A stretch of DNA of 35,162 nucleotides from Acidobacteriota bacterium (GTDB lineage Bacteria > Acidobacteriota > Thermoanaerobaculia > Multivoradales > J023): positions 1-35,162 of the forward strand of contig JAJCXO010000167.1 in assembly GCA_029263395.1 (NCBI GenBank), written 5' to 3'. Below the pieces are notes generated by a model. The model did no database searches. It was not told the DNA's origin and saw only the letters and a program-made list of their open reading frames with translations. The stretch's first letter is position 1. The number at the start of each line of letters is the position of its first letter. Shown here one piece after another: positions 12,001 to 17,105 of the stretch. The translations under genes were made by a program, and so were the position numbers.

Positions 12001-13311
12001 ACCGAATGAGCTCACCCCGGCTCGTAGGATGCCGTCGGCATCCACACCCTCCCAGGGCTGGTTACCCTCGGCTAATCTAAACGGCGAGTCGACGAGGTGG
12101 ATACCCGGGTGAAGACGCTCGAAATGCAGATTCCCCGGAATGCTGTGATGCTCCATCATCAGCAGCACCTTGATCACACCGGCCAGTCCAGAGCAGGCTT
12201 CGAGGTGCCCGATGTGGGTTTTCACCGCTCCCAAGGTGCAGAAGTGGTTAGCCGCCGTCCGTTCACGGAAAGCCTCCGTGAGGGCTCCGATTTCGACCGA
12301 ATCTCCCAACGGCGTTCCAGTGCCGTGGGTCTCGACAAAAGTGACCGTCTCGGGAGGCCAGCCCGATTCGTCGAGCGCTGCGCTGATCACCTGGCGCTGT
12401 GCTGCAACCTGCGGAACGGTCAACGAACGGGCATGGCCGCCGTGATTGGTAGCGGAGCCTTGGATAACGCCGAGAATGCGATGCCCCGCCGCCAGCGCAT
12501 CGCGCAACGGCTGGAGGAGCAGCACCGCAACCCCTTCTCCCGGCACATACCCGTCAGCGGCTTGGTCAAACGTTTTGCAGCGGCCCGTTGGGCTCAACAT
12601 GCGTGCCTTGGAGAACGACACATACTTGCCGGGATGCAGATTCAGATTGACGCCCGCCGCAAAGGCATAGCGACTCTCGCCACAAAGTAACGACTTCCTC
12701 GCCTCGTGTAAGGCCACCAACGACGACGCATGGGCAGCATCAACGCTGAGGCTGGGACCGCGCAGTCCCAAGGCATATGAGATCCGGTTGGCGAGTAATC
12801 CATGGCTGTTCCCCAGACCGGTGTAACGATCGATGAGACGCCCGCCTGAGGTGGCCTGCTGAAGATAGTCCGCCCCCATCGCGCCGACAAAAACCGCCGT
12901 CGTCTGCTCACGCAACTCGGTTGCCGGGATCCCGGAGTCTTCCAGGCAATGCCAGGTCTCCTCCAACAGCAAACGCTGCTGTGGGTCCATAGCCCGAGCC
13001 TCCCGAGGACTGATGTCGAAGAACCGTGCGTCGAATCGCTCGACCTCGTCGAGGAAGCCTCCCCACTTGCTGACGCTCTTATTCGGCGCCTCACGATCCG
13101 GCGAATAGAACGCTTCGCCATCCCACCGTTGAGCTGGAATCTCCCCCACCGCGTCCAAGCCGCGGCCGAGATTCCGCCAGAAGGCGCGATAGTTGTCAGC
13201 TCCAGGAAAACGGCACGCCATGCCCACCACGGCAATATCGCGTTCAAAACGCTCTGCCACGGCGATGTCCCCGCTCTCCTGAGGCCCACTCATGACCATT
13301 TGCCTGGTCAT
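1..13311 (-). CDS. Giant trans-AT type I polyketide synthase with internal GNAT-like/cysteine-lyase (DUF-SH-like) didomain; C-terminus beyond window
   Basis: One frame of 4437 codons runs unbroken from ATG 13311 to the left edge. The start is chosen for GGAG five bases upstream; ATGs at 13299 and 13293 lack such a site. Domains by residue: KS1 ~24-447 with His194 in place of the nucleophilic Cys; ACP1 (Ser668); KS2 ~757-1182 (Cys927, both HGTGT and NIGH histidines); DH (His1453, Asp1645); KR (GGTGGLG ~2022, Tyr2168); ACP2 (GVDS, Ser2369); DUF2156/GNAT-like ~2467-2784; tryptophanase-like PLP lyase ~2874-3296 (Lys3113); KS3 ~3341-3773 (Cys3512); DH (His3989, Asp4157); start of a KR structural half. 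No AT domain is present, so malonyl units must be loaded by a separate acyltransferase (trans-AT). By analogy with LnmJ of leinamycin, module 2 would make an enoyl thioester, add cysteine and cleave it to a thiol. The product is unknown. Confidence 0.95.
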   Translation of the reverse strand, partial: MTRQMVMSGPQESGDIAVAERFERDIAVVGMACRFPGADNYRAFWRNLGRGLDAVGEIPAQRWDGEAFYSPDREAPNKSVSKWGGFLDEVERFDARFFDISPREARAMDPQQRLLLEETWHCLEDSGIPATELREQTTAVFVGAMGADYLQQATSGGRLIDRYTGLGNSHGLLANRISYALGLRGPSLSVDAAHASSLVALHEARKSLLCGESRYAFAAGVNLNLHPGKYVSFSKARMLSPTGRCKTFDQAADGYVPGEGVAVLLLQPLRDALAAGHRILGVIQGSATNHGGHARSLTVPQVAAQRQVISAALDESGWPPETVTFVETHGTGTPLGDSVEIGALTEAFRERTAANHFCTLGAVKTHIGHLEACSGLAGVIKVLLMMEHHSIPGNLHFERLHPGIHLVDSPFRLAEGNQPWEGVDADGILRAGVSSFGIGGSNAHVVLASPPAAPTDSKTRTGVGRHPFLLSARSSNALTNLVERWAAFVADELEPNTSLRDACATLLTGRSDFDCRTGTLVGSWQELRTFLSSWKPATAGSVEGSEPGESDSLGVLVRRWLGGGGVAWGDLYPAGSFRTCALPLYPFEGDRLWLHPALHAEDQAPSTLAVGATASAQLERSEAEPSPQLELLPRTVDWLREQLAELLEYAPEDLDPHASLIDDYDVDSVTNEEWLAALGQHLGPLPQTLLFEFSTLADLGEYLCHHRSEALATLFHVPVDGTAGDETAAAVPSKTPVADRQVASIDRSNAVGAAASTRSAIAVVGLAGRFPGAANIRLFWENLKAGQISTGEVPAERWDAEAFYDETGEHADKAYTRWGGFLDGADRFDPLFFNISRWQAELMDPQQRLFLENAWACFEDAGYQRSQLPRRTGVFAGFTTNTYALAAMEESLHGNVQIPDTDAYDVANRVSYFFDLHGPSLAVDSACSSSLTAIHLAVQSLRRGECEMALAGGVNLTLHPYRVVQFCGKKMLLAGSDEQPYGDGPGGFVDAEGVASVLLKPLEAALADGDHIYGVVRGSAINSGGRTSGYTVPDPAAQAELVRDALADAGVDARTISYVEGHGTGTRLGDPIEVEGLTRAFRDHTADVGFCALGSVKSNIGHLIAAAGVAGLTKLLMQLRHRTLVPSPHGESLNPRIDFASSPFVVQEACEPWQSASEGEDSPRRGGVSSFGAGGSNAHLIVEEAPDGVRRGDTVEPSNSGPYLLVLSARDEDRLRARAQDLVQCLREPSSGNTPSLASVCYTLQVGREPMAARLACVVDDRAQAADRLARWFDGTGLDGTGLDGTGFEGTGLEETGFEGTGLAETGPGGPGDDEVDGAILSRIQARTVPQRRPEVEQKPLRLDSGGSSQDLVALARAWLDGTPVDWLSLYPAGFPRRCSLPTYPFAGERTWFPRLSDQAEAEPAPAFEDGPATKSYHPLIDHQTIVGDPAFGGLHAVFLKALSTDVFYVADHVIQERCVLPGVAYLEMVRAAAERLSVEPVELVDVVFSRPLEVDCAGPTVVEVEGADLEPAPGEEGASDVGCEARLILEPDEDGWSFKVVSGESDAHIHVAGRLVAAGKADRRDVASLDLAAVEEELKAAGCGLDRQQVYQHFAAIGFHYGPTLRALQTGWLDDTRALIRLELPVAAARQASHPFYLHPSLADGALQAALALQGDEAELALPFAFDRVRFFAPTGDAGYAHVVMRAPVGSATGFWSCDIGLFDDTGRPLAIFGGCMFKRLPRSTPSRPEVLSSAEVSLGAEPLPGLAPPGAAGTDVHYYRPSLRSLPQVSMAPGASPAEVSRELESQDPASVLWLDWRATGPSIVGGRVDCRVRAGEAYRLQDSNQASLRPGSAEDLEALIRDLRLGGRIPQAVICLLGEPASTAGGGVLPEHEALERNLDVGLRTLFHLCRILVKVTAGAAIRFMVVWSHRGERTPPVVAALPSFFATIHQEHPPFSFILLDTDEPLDAAQLRAELTAPQSLDQQSLDQQSLDQQNAVLHITSRHDSSGRRRWIHGLEACQPSPVETVAAVPLLRHGGTYLITGGTGGLGLIVARYLASTLGANLVLTGRSAQAAADPLERLRQQTEVLYLSADVADPADMRRVRTQALERFGRVDGIFHCAGLILDRLFYLKSVEDFEAVLRPKVRGTQVLDQVFCVEPESSVDFMLLYSSLTAACGNPGQADYAYANGFMDAWASSRNGAHCRLFSVNWPLWRDGGMQLGPDELARWIDHTGTQPMSEHQGLAALLTVLAGDEPRLIPACGERSAIEAALNAWPLEDFPSFSIATSLDASSEMNMTRSVSKTGGPGLTGDPPDDAREVPARPAEVSNHETESTRAVTDRQPGTDKRAVSEKTLAWLRTVVGSALKLRDSEIVDIDSFMDYGVDSIVALRVIKLLEDELGSLRKTLLFENANLIEFTECLVRENGDALAQRFGLEVSEDPGSTAVEVAPSSGGSSSLGPSQTVSSAPSPSPTPTPSPAPAPILLRGSEAEQREDLRLVLADIRQLPRSEFSVSIATRSIGPFVFLGASRQAYFNVNYDARQLLAFAYTGPASARDALIVELADHCDQHGLGLNILTEERLEAVSGVTFTATPMGAMQRLADITDFSLGGRSKRRLRYMVSRFAKLGSSVTVEYQPGTNPQTEQAIAAVIDDWCALKGDVNPFVADVRRELLAGHLDPSYRLFTTWLDEQLQNAILIAALDTGSWLMDLEFYGADMPLGGLEFAVVQILEILREEGATAYSLGATYGPDLGPSLNADPAVVELFDQLRERGDFGQGNFQFKNKFRPDNRCLFLCRPQGLDAASAADVLVMIADPPNYLATGLLRTENSAIEPASGEPATAEPLAAEPLAAELAAAEPFAVEASAARVAAERPATPVQTTSVQDHSELLERHGHNPLAIAPDQVPFDLMTDSWAELDNPTIDQQIRSLEDQRDPAPDLETALRQVFPFRHLIPVSSGRQAESYLTEAWPKAGPKAKKLVLQNGLFPTWIFHQVDKGFEPEELNHPAVLAGAEASAASNPQADVFGGDLNLSALETRLQAAANEVAFVCIELADNAAGGRPVSRANLTAVRHLLAPHGIPLVIDATRVLENALWVLRYEGDGGHSPARPGDLWQAARETLKLADIVTASLTKDFAVNVGGLIALRDEAFYGRLRDVVSTCGSGLNARDRRLMARAVSDHRSVEQLVVRRVNQVTSLWQGLHEGGLPVAGRPGTHCVLLDSGRWSGLSGGGSAVAALGAQVFRETGIRVAQHSAGLLRDTALNRMLRLAVPLGLTDQDVGVMISRLVDLWRSAQPVPSLELVSRPPGFFGESKAVYRLAGQPPASADQASASAGQSPVLAERPLQTSPGSVHAGELSRGPSSVEGIAIVGLAGRYPEAENLGQFWQNLVAGRDCVGEVPRDRWDYRQRAALGKPELKWGGFIRDVDRFDSLFFNIAPREAIVMDPQERLFLQVAWEVMEDAGYLPETLVPAGESRDVGVFVGAVWTFYQTVGAEEAFKGHVVGPNSYLWAIANRVSYFMDFTGPSMAIDTACSSSLTAIHMACEAIRRGDCRAAIAGGVNLDLHPSKRVVTAGGGFLSPDGRCRAFGAGANGYVAGEGVGAVLLKPLADAERDGDQIYGVIRASAVNHGGKASGFTVPGVKAQRALIGKAFERAAIDSRTVSYVEAHGTGTKLGDPIEVQALTAAYRDRAAGPHKTDNGFCAIGSVKSNIGHLEAAAGIAGLSKLLLQFRHRQLVPSLHTEELNELIEFDSTPFVVQRHAESWLRPVVDGHEVPRRGGLSSFGAGGANAHLILEEHADRRPSGVGAVGAAGAEVFVLSARNDERLQAYATRFVEALEAGWLDNLDLRDMTFTLQLGRRSMEHRLAVVAGSRGEVLAGLKRFLGGGEHATVVTGHAKSAASFAALLDGDEREEIVQILVRRGNPHKLARLWCDGVLADWRGVRPVGSGRRVSLPTYPFARQRHWIGTEDPVVGQSALKPLHTFIDTNVSTFGRQAYRKVFAAEHFVLRDHVVGGLPTLPGVGYLEMARAAGEVACGRKVGLLENIVWSRPIALEESHQAIEIELSPVADHLQFEMVGVNESGERESFARGKLYFTDPATDPQWSQPIDLTALREGLDRHRPQDWCYDFMRAGGIVHHETYQTIQELWHGEESSLSRLSFPRDLLGDLGDMVLHPSMLDGSTQTTLGLWEERGIPYVPFVMGKVHIIRPVPERGWAYAQRVGRAGDSRKYHITLMDETGLPCVAIQDFTMMPFVRRDQEVVTFEPRWQEVERELAADGGESAVLVFDTGEALHRSLTGQRSAVLVQPGQAFRRVTNDTFEIDPTRAEDYLRLCETLASSSNSPREILHLWPADEAGMLGLLFLVQALRASAPTTTVRVLHLYAEEGLADLDSHGPMEVAVGAFAKTVSAEMTALSMAAVGLAGSDVTAAAILQLDLVLAELTANGSADTGLETEVRLGS
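3424..4692 (-). other. PLP-dependent cysteine-lyase (SH-like) domain of tryptophanase fold
   Basis: PKS residues ~2874-3296. Tryptophanase/tyrosine phenol-lyase landmarks occur in order: LMTDSW near the start, IPVSSGRQAE, NAAGGRPVSRANL, LVIDATRVLENA (PLP-ring Asp) and SLTKDF with the Schiff-base Lys3113, then a C-terminal LRLAVP segment. This family breaks C-beta bonds of amino acids. In LnmJ the equivalent SH domain cleaves an S-cysteinyl polyketide to a thiol, pyruvate and ammonia. The domain sits between ACP2 and KS3, not at the protein end. Confidence 0.85.
4960..5913 (-). other. DUF2156 / GNAT-like domain preceding the lyase (LnmJ 'DUF' counterpart)
   Basis: PKS residues ~2467-2784, directly after ACP2 and a Ser/Pro/Thr linker. 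The segment contains KRRLRYMVSRFAKLG and a late LGATYGPDLG stretch. These resemble the aminoacyl-GNAT fold of phosphatidylglycerol lysyltransferase C-termini (DUF2156). In leinamycin-type synthases a domain of unknown function lies immediately before the cysteine lyase and is thought to help add cysteine to the acyl chain. Position suggests the same role here. The fold call is pattern recognition and has not been tested by profile search. Confidence 0.6.
7378..7422 (-). repeat. 15-bp tandem repeat (3 copies) in PKS KR region
   Basis: Three copies of a 15-base unit (plus form CTGCTGATCCAGACT) encode a repeated QSLDQ pentapeptide between the structural and catalytic halves of the KR. The length is again a multiple of three, so the frame is kept. 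Confidence 0.85.
9392..9496 (-). repeat. 15-bp tandem repeat (7 copies) inside a PKS linker
   Basis: Seven in-frame copies of a 15-base unit (plus-strand form CCTGTTCCATCGAGA, with variants) encode a pentapeptide of DGTGL/EGTGF type at residues ~1272-1307. They lie in the linker after KS2. Copies 5 and 6 are identical, which points to recent slippage. The unit length keeps the frame. Confidence 0.9.
11971..13242 (-). other. KS1 domain with Cys-to-His active-site substitution
   Basis: First ketosynthase of the PKS, residues ~24-447. The nucleophile motif reads VDAAHASSL; the usual form is (D)xACSSSL, so the acylated Cys is His194 (codon CAT, plus 12730-12732). The two catalytic-His motifs, HGTGT and THIGHLEA, are intact. 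A ketosynthase without the Cys cannot hold an acyl chain by the normal mechanism, so this is probably a non-elongating or decarboxylating/loading domain. It differs from the familiar KSQ type (Gln) and from KS0 types, which usually lose the His. ACP1 follows directly, giving a KS-ACP unit with no reducing domains at the protein's N-terminus. Confidence 0.85.
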
Positions 13312-13669
13312 CAGGTCTCCATTGCAACGAGTGCAATCCAAGAATTTAGACACCACGCCTCTACCAACCTAGAAAATCCAGGTCAGGCAAATGAACAACC
13401 CCAGATCCAGCCGAGCGCAACGGTCGCTCCCATCTCGACAGGCACCAGAGCCAACTACGCGGCTTGAAGGCGAGACTCTAACCGCTTCCAGCACTCAACG
13501 CACAATGTGAGAGGAGACGCCAATCCTGGCGCAAATCACCACTGCAATTTAGACATTTCTCTTTATGTATTCTTTGGCGTGAATACATCGCGCCAACCAT
13601 TCCATCTCGACACACCGCAGCCGGTCTGTGGAGCAGGAAGATCAGTGGCGATCGAGGGGCGGCGAGGGG
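13312..13669. other. Intergenic region upstream of the PKS
   Basis: 358 bases lie between the SGNH gene and the PKS, both on the minus strand, and no convincing gene was seen. The AT-richest stretch, near 13545-13590, holds the dyad described separately and is the most likely place for a PKS promoter. No confident -35/-10 pair could be assigned. Confidence 0.5.
13565..13588. promoter_or_regulatory. Dyad ATGTATTC-N8-GAATACAT, possible operator
   Basis: Perfect 8-base inverted repeat arms separated by 8 bases, about 255 bases upstream of the PKS start and 82 bases downstream of the SGNH stop. The spacing and symmetry fit a dimeric regulator site. No T-run follows on either strand, so it does not look like a terminator. 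Confidence 0.45.
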
Positions 13670-15196
13670 CTACGGACGGTCGATCCCGATGCGCTCGAGA
13701 TCGAAGGCGACGCAGTGTTGCAGCGCCTTACCGACGTAGACGTAGTTGGAAGCCTCGAAGCGCACCGTCACGTTGGGTCGATCAGCCACGATCGCCGGCA
13801 ACACAAACCGCACATCCACCTTCTCGCCAGCAGCCACCTCGAGCACTCCAACCGGCTCACCGTCGACAGACACCCGGATCTCTGTTCCGTTGAGTTCACG
13901 GCGAAAGAGATGCTGGCCTTCGATCCTGAGGTACTCCCCGTCATTCCGGAGCATCAATGAAGCGTAGGGTGACAAGCGTCCTTTGTGATCCACACCGCCA
14001 TGAATTTGCGCAGCTTGTTGCGGGTCGAGTTGGGTGAGGTCCAACTGCGCCAGAATCCCGAAGTTGGGTATCACCACCGGCTGCTCGGCTTCGCGCTGGC
14101 CAGCGACAACAACCTCCTCCACCGCTACCGCGGCTTTATCCCAGGGCCGAGGATCAACCTGTGGCAACAGCTCGTCCTGCACAATCAACCCATAAATCAG
14201 CTGTGCAACCCGTCGATGCCCTGCACGATTCCAATGGGAGTTTTGCTCGGAGACCCAGAATTGTGGATCGTCACCGAAGCTGCTCGCCAGGTAAACCACC
14301 TGTTTTGGATCCAGATGTCGCCCTAGGTACTCGCGGCCCACCGATAGGAGGCGTCGATAGTTCAACAGTAGGCGGTAGCCCGAGCCGGTCTGCTCAATGA
14401 GCCTCGCCATCGGCTTCAGAATTTGGACCGAGTCTCGATACCGCTCGACCCCTTCATGATCGATCGCCCAGCGCAAACGGCCGGAGACCCCTTGGAAATT
14501 CAGGACACGCGCAGGAAACGCCGAATCGATGAGGCTATCGGCCCGATGCCGAAACTGCGACGAGAATCTTGCTGGCCCGCCAAAGCCACGAATGCTGCTG
14601 CTGTCCTCGATGTCGTTAGGCACTGAAATGTGAATCACCAGATCGGGATCGAGCAACGTCAACTGACGGGTCAGGTAAGCCACCTCTGCTCTGAAGTTCC
14701 AACTCGGGATGCCGAGGTGCAGCACCTCCACTTGGGCCTCAGTGTGTTGTCCGCGCTCATTCAGCCACTGCTCCAAAAACACGCCGAGACGATCCTCAGC
14801 GGCGGCGCCATAACCGTACACAAATGAATCGCCGAGCAGCACGACGCGGACGATGTGGTCGGGCTTTGGCAGCACAAAAGGGCGCTCGCGCAGTCCCACC
14901 CGATTGGACGACACCAAAGTGTCGTTCCAAGAGCGATCTACCAGCTCCGACTGCAAAATTCGCCCCACCTCCGGGTCGATGTGGGAGTCATAAATCCCCG
15001 AGCTGAGAGCCGACAGACGCGACGCGACCTGGTCTCGGAGCTCGGGGTCGCGCGCCATCAGCTCCGCCGCACTCGGTGCGTCAGCCCGGGTTGCCAACAA
15101 GTAGACAACCGTCAGCAGCAAGCCGACACAACTCAACACCAACACCAACACCAACCGATAGGCGCCTTGTTTGAATTGCTGCTCGTCAGAAGTCAT
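13670..15196 (-). CDS. Membrane-anchored SGNH/GDSL-family hydrolase
   Basis: 508 aa. A single transmembrane helix at residues ~14-36 follows a short charged N-terminus. The SGNH core starts with LLGDSFVYGYG (nucleophile Ser124 in GDS). The block-III-like Asn is in SVPNDIED (~194), and the C-terminal His motif SHWNRAGH lies at ~320-327, as in AlgX-like acyltransferases and esterases. The last ~120 residues form a beta-rich tail, possibly a carbohydrate-binding-like fold. The protein should face the periplasm or cell exterior and hydrolyse or transfer an ester. It lies 358 bases upstream of the PKS on the same strand, but no role in the polyketide pathway can be shown. The start is ATG 15196 with only a weak GAGAG just upstream. 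Confidence 0.85.
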   Translation of the reverse strand: MTSDEQQFKQGAYRLVLVLVLSCVGLLLTVVYLLATRADAPSAAELMARDPELRDQVASRLSALSSGIYDSHIDPEVGRILQSELVDRSWNDTLVSSNRVGLRERPFVLPKPDHIVRVVLLGDSFVYGYGAAAEDRLGVFLEQWLNERGQHTEAQVEVLHLGIPSWNFRAEVAYLTRQLTLLDPDLVIHISVPNDIEDSSSIRGFGGPARFSSQFRHRADSLIDSAFPARVLNFQGVSGRLRWAIDHEGVERYRDSVQILKPMARLIEQTGSGYRLLLNYRRLLSVGREYLGRHLDPKQVVYLASSFGDDPQFWVSEQNSHWNRAGHRRVAQLIYGLIVQDELLPQVDPRPWDKAAVAVEEVVVAGQREAEQPVVIPNFGILAQLDLTQLDPQQAAQIHGGVDHKGRLSPYASLMLRNDGEYLRIEGQHLFRRELNGTEIRVSVDGEPVGVLEVAAGEKVDVRFVLPAIVADRPNVTVRFEASNYVYVGKALQHCVAFDLERIGIDRP

Positions 15197-15269
15197 CTCT
15201 CATAGTCCCGATGCGAGTCGCCGGACGGCCCGGCGAACACTGAACAGTTGCTCGGAGCATCCTAGCCCG

Positions 15270-15670
15270 CCCAGTGGACTTCCAACGAGTTTCGCCAAGC
15301 GTTCAGGGTCGTCCAGAGGGCTTCTCCTGTTTTACAAGAGCCTTCCAGGACCGTCCGGAAGACTTCTAGCGTTTTGCGCAAGACTTTCAGGACCGTCCGG
15401 AAGGCTTCTGGCGTTTTGCCAAAGACCGTCAGAAGGGTCAGAAAGACTAATGACGTTTTACCCAAGACCTTCAGGACCGTCCGGGAAGGTTTCTGGCGTT
15501 TTGACAAAGACCGTCAGGAGGGTCAGAAAGACTAATGACGTTTTACCCAAGACCTTCAGGACCGTCCCGAAGGTTTCTGGCATTTTGCCCAAGACCTTCA
15601 GGACCGTCCGGGAACGCTTTTGTAGTTTACCCAAAACCTTCAGGACCGTCCGGCAACGCTTTGGGCACAA
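15270..15670. repeat. 42-bp-period degenerate tandem array A (about 9 units)
   Basis: Units carry the landmark AGGACCGTCC followed by GGAAGG.TTCTGGCGTTTT. Landmarks fall near 15305, 15347, 15389, 15431, 15473, 15516, 15558, 15600 and 15642, so the spacing is 42 (once 43). Long reading frames on both strands follow from the period being a multiple of three and free of stops. They have no start signals or protein character and are not annotated as genes. Confidence 0.9.
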
Positions 15671-16096
15671 CTTTCCTTGGCAAGTTCATGTCATATTGTC
15701 TAAAACCCTGCCGTTTTCCGTCACTCCGGTCAAATTGCACAAGAAATGAAGAGTGGCCGGATCTTGCGAGTACTTGCCCTAGGTTCCTCAGACGACAGCC
15801 CGCCGACAAAGACGAAAAACACATCCCGCCCTCCGATCCCCCCACTCCTGGGCGGGTGTGATGGGTGGGAGGGAGAGGGGGCCAGGGGGTGAGGGGTCTT
15901 GCAGAGGCTTTGATCGTTGGCGAGGAAGCGCCAGGGTCTCAGAGTTGGACGAGAAAATCAGCTACTCCCGCACTGCCTCCTCCGCGTCCGCCAACTCCGC
16001 CACTTCACACCCACGGAAGCCTCACGTCATAGGTACCGGGCCGCTGCACCGGAAGGTCCAGCCCTTGCCCTCAGCCCCCATTCCGGGCCCCAAAAG
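15671..16096. other. Gene-free spacer between arrays
   Basis: No gene, promoter or RNA could be supported. The stretch around 15855-15895 is G-rich on the plus strand. The region only separates two tandem arrays. Confidence 0.5.
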
Positions 16097-16437
16097 AAGC
16101 CGAGATCTTCCCGACTTGGGAGGTCCCATCGCCGCCGGAAGCCGAGTTCTTCCCAGAATAGCCGTCGGATCCCCACCAAAAGCCCTTTTCTTCCCAGAAA
16201 ACACCTTCCGGCCGACTCCGGAAGCCTTGTTCTTCCCCGAATTGGTCAAATTTCCGACTGACAATGCTGAGATCTTCCCCGAACTAGAGCATTGTCACTA
16301 GTGACAGTACCGAGAACTTCCCTGAGCATCACCCTTGTCACCCCTGGCAATGCCGAGATCTTCCCGTGACCTTGGTCGTGTCACCGGTGGCAATGCCGTC
16401 AGTTTCCCCGAACACCGGCCTGGCCAGCGGTGGCAAT
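16097..16437. repeat. 42-bp-period degenerate tandem array B (about 8 units)
   Basis: Units begin AAGCCGAGATCTTCCC or ATGCCGAGATCTTCCC. The period is 41-43 bases, matching array A, but the consensus differs. The last four units share a second landmark of the TGTCAC..GTGACA type, and one unit contains the 14-base palindrome TGTCACTAGTGACA. No coding signal was seen. Confidence 0.8.
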
Positions 16438-16728
16438 TGAAAAACCACCAGCCCACGGCACTACTGCCGTGCGGCGGAGCGTCTTGTTGTTTGTCTATAA
16501 GCCTTTAGAGAGGAAATAGTTGGCTAGAGGCTGCCTGACCAAGTCGACCGATGCCACGGTGTCTTCTCAGAATGAGGCTAGAAATCAGGGGTTGGTCCGG
16601 TTCTGGATGAAGGCCAAGGCATCAGGATCGTTCAGCGGACAGTTCGAGAACGGTGATCTTTTGGTGCAAGAAAGCTGACGCCCTGGCCCTATTTTCCAAG
16701 GGAACGCTCATGTTGTACAACATTTGTT
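16438..16728. other. Gene-free stretch
   Basis: No gene supported. It ends with TGTTGTACAACA (a 12-base palindrome) at 16711-16722, just before the larger palindrome. Confidence 0.5.
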
Positions 16729-16760
16729 GTACATCATTTGTTGTACAACAAATGATGTAC
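16729..16760. repeat. Perfect 32-bp palindrome
   Basis: The left half GTACATCATTTGTTGT is followed directly by its exact reverse complement, with no loop. It lies 14 bases past the stop of the thiamine-binding protein gene. The adjacent TGTTGTACAACA repeats the central motif, so TTGTACAA occurs twice 28 bp apart. This could be a regulator operator, a cruciform or a resolution-type site. No T-run suggests a classic terminator. Confidence 0.85.
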
Positions 16761-16774
16761 GGCCGCACCGAGCT

Positions 16775-17053
16775 CTAGCGCAGCTTCGACGCGAGATCCG
16801 GCTCTTTGTCAGCCCGCGTGCCGAGCTTGATCGCGGTCGTAACCCGGGTTGTCCCCTCGGCGTGCAGCACCTCGTGGATGCGAGCGATGACCTGGAGGAT
16901 GGTTTCGATATCACCCTCCACGTTGGTGCCAAAGGAGTGCTCTTGCACGATCAAACCAGATTCTCGAATGAGATCCTGAGCACGTCGAACTTCGGCCCGC
17001 ACGGACACGCCGACACCAATCGGCACAACCTGAATTTCGGCGACAGCTTTCAT
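16775..17053 (-). CDS. MTH1187/YkoF-family thiamine-binding protein
   Basis: 92 aa from ATG 17053. The N-terminus MKAVAEIQVVPIGVGVSV and the segments EHSFGTNVEGD and VTTAIKLGTRAD match the small PF01910 family of ferredoxin-like, oligomeric thiamine/HMP-binding proteins. A longer frame upstream exists, but its N-terminal extension is Ser/Thr/Arg-rich and unlike the family, so the internal ATG is preferred even though its ribosome site is weak. The gene follows the extensin-like gene by 52 bases on the same strand and may be co-transcribed. Function is inferred from the family only. Confidence 0.85.
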   Translation of the reverse strand: MKAVAEIQVVPIGVGVSVRAEVRRAQDLIRESGLIVQEHSFGTNVEGDIETILQVIARIHEVLHAEGTTRVTTAIKLGTRADKEPDLASKLR

Positions 17054-17105
17054 AAGATCATCATAGCTCAATGGCCCTCGATCTATCCTCGCCGAGACGC
17101 GACGC

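Noticed and set aside
460-13467. Long plus-strand reading frames of 100-235 residues across the PKS
   Set aside because: They are antisense shadows of the open minus-strand PKS frame, Arg/Pro/His-rich and without family features or start sites.
15171-15861. Repeat-encoded frames on both strands over the 42-bp array, up to 192 residues
   Set aside because: The period is a multiple of three, so any stop-free unit gives an open frame. There is no ribosome site and no plausible protein.
15270-16437. CRISPR array
   Set aside because: The repeats are contiguous and degenerate, without unique spacers, and no cas genes are near.
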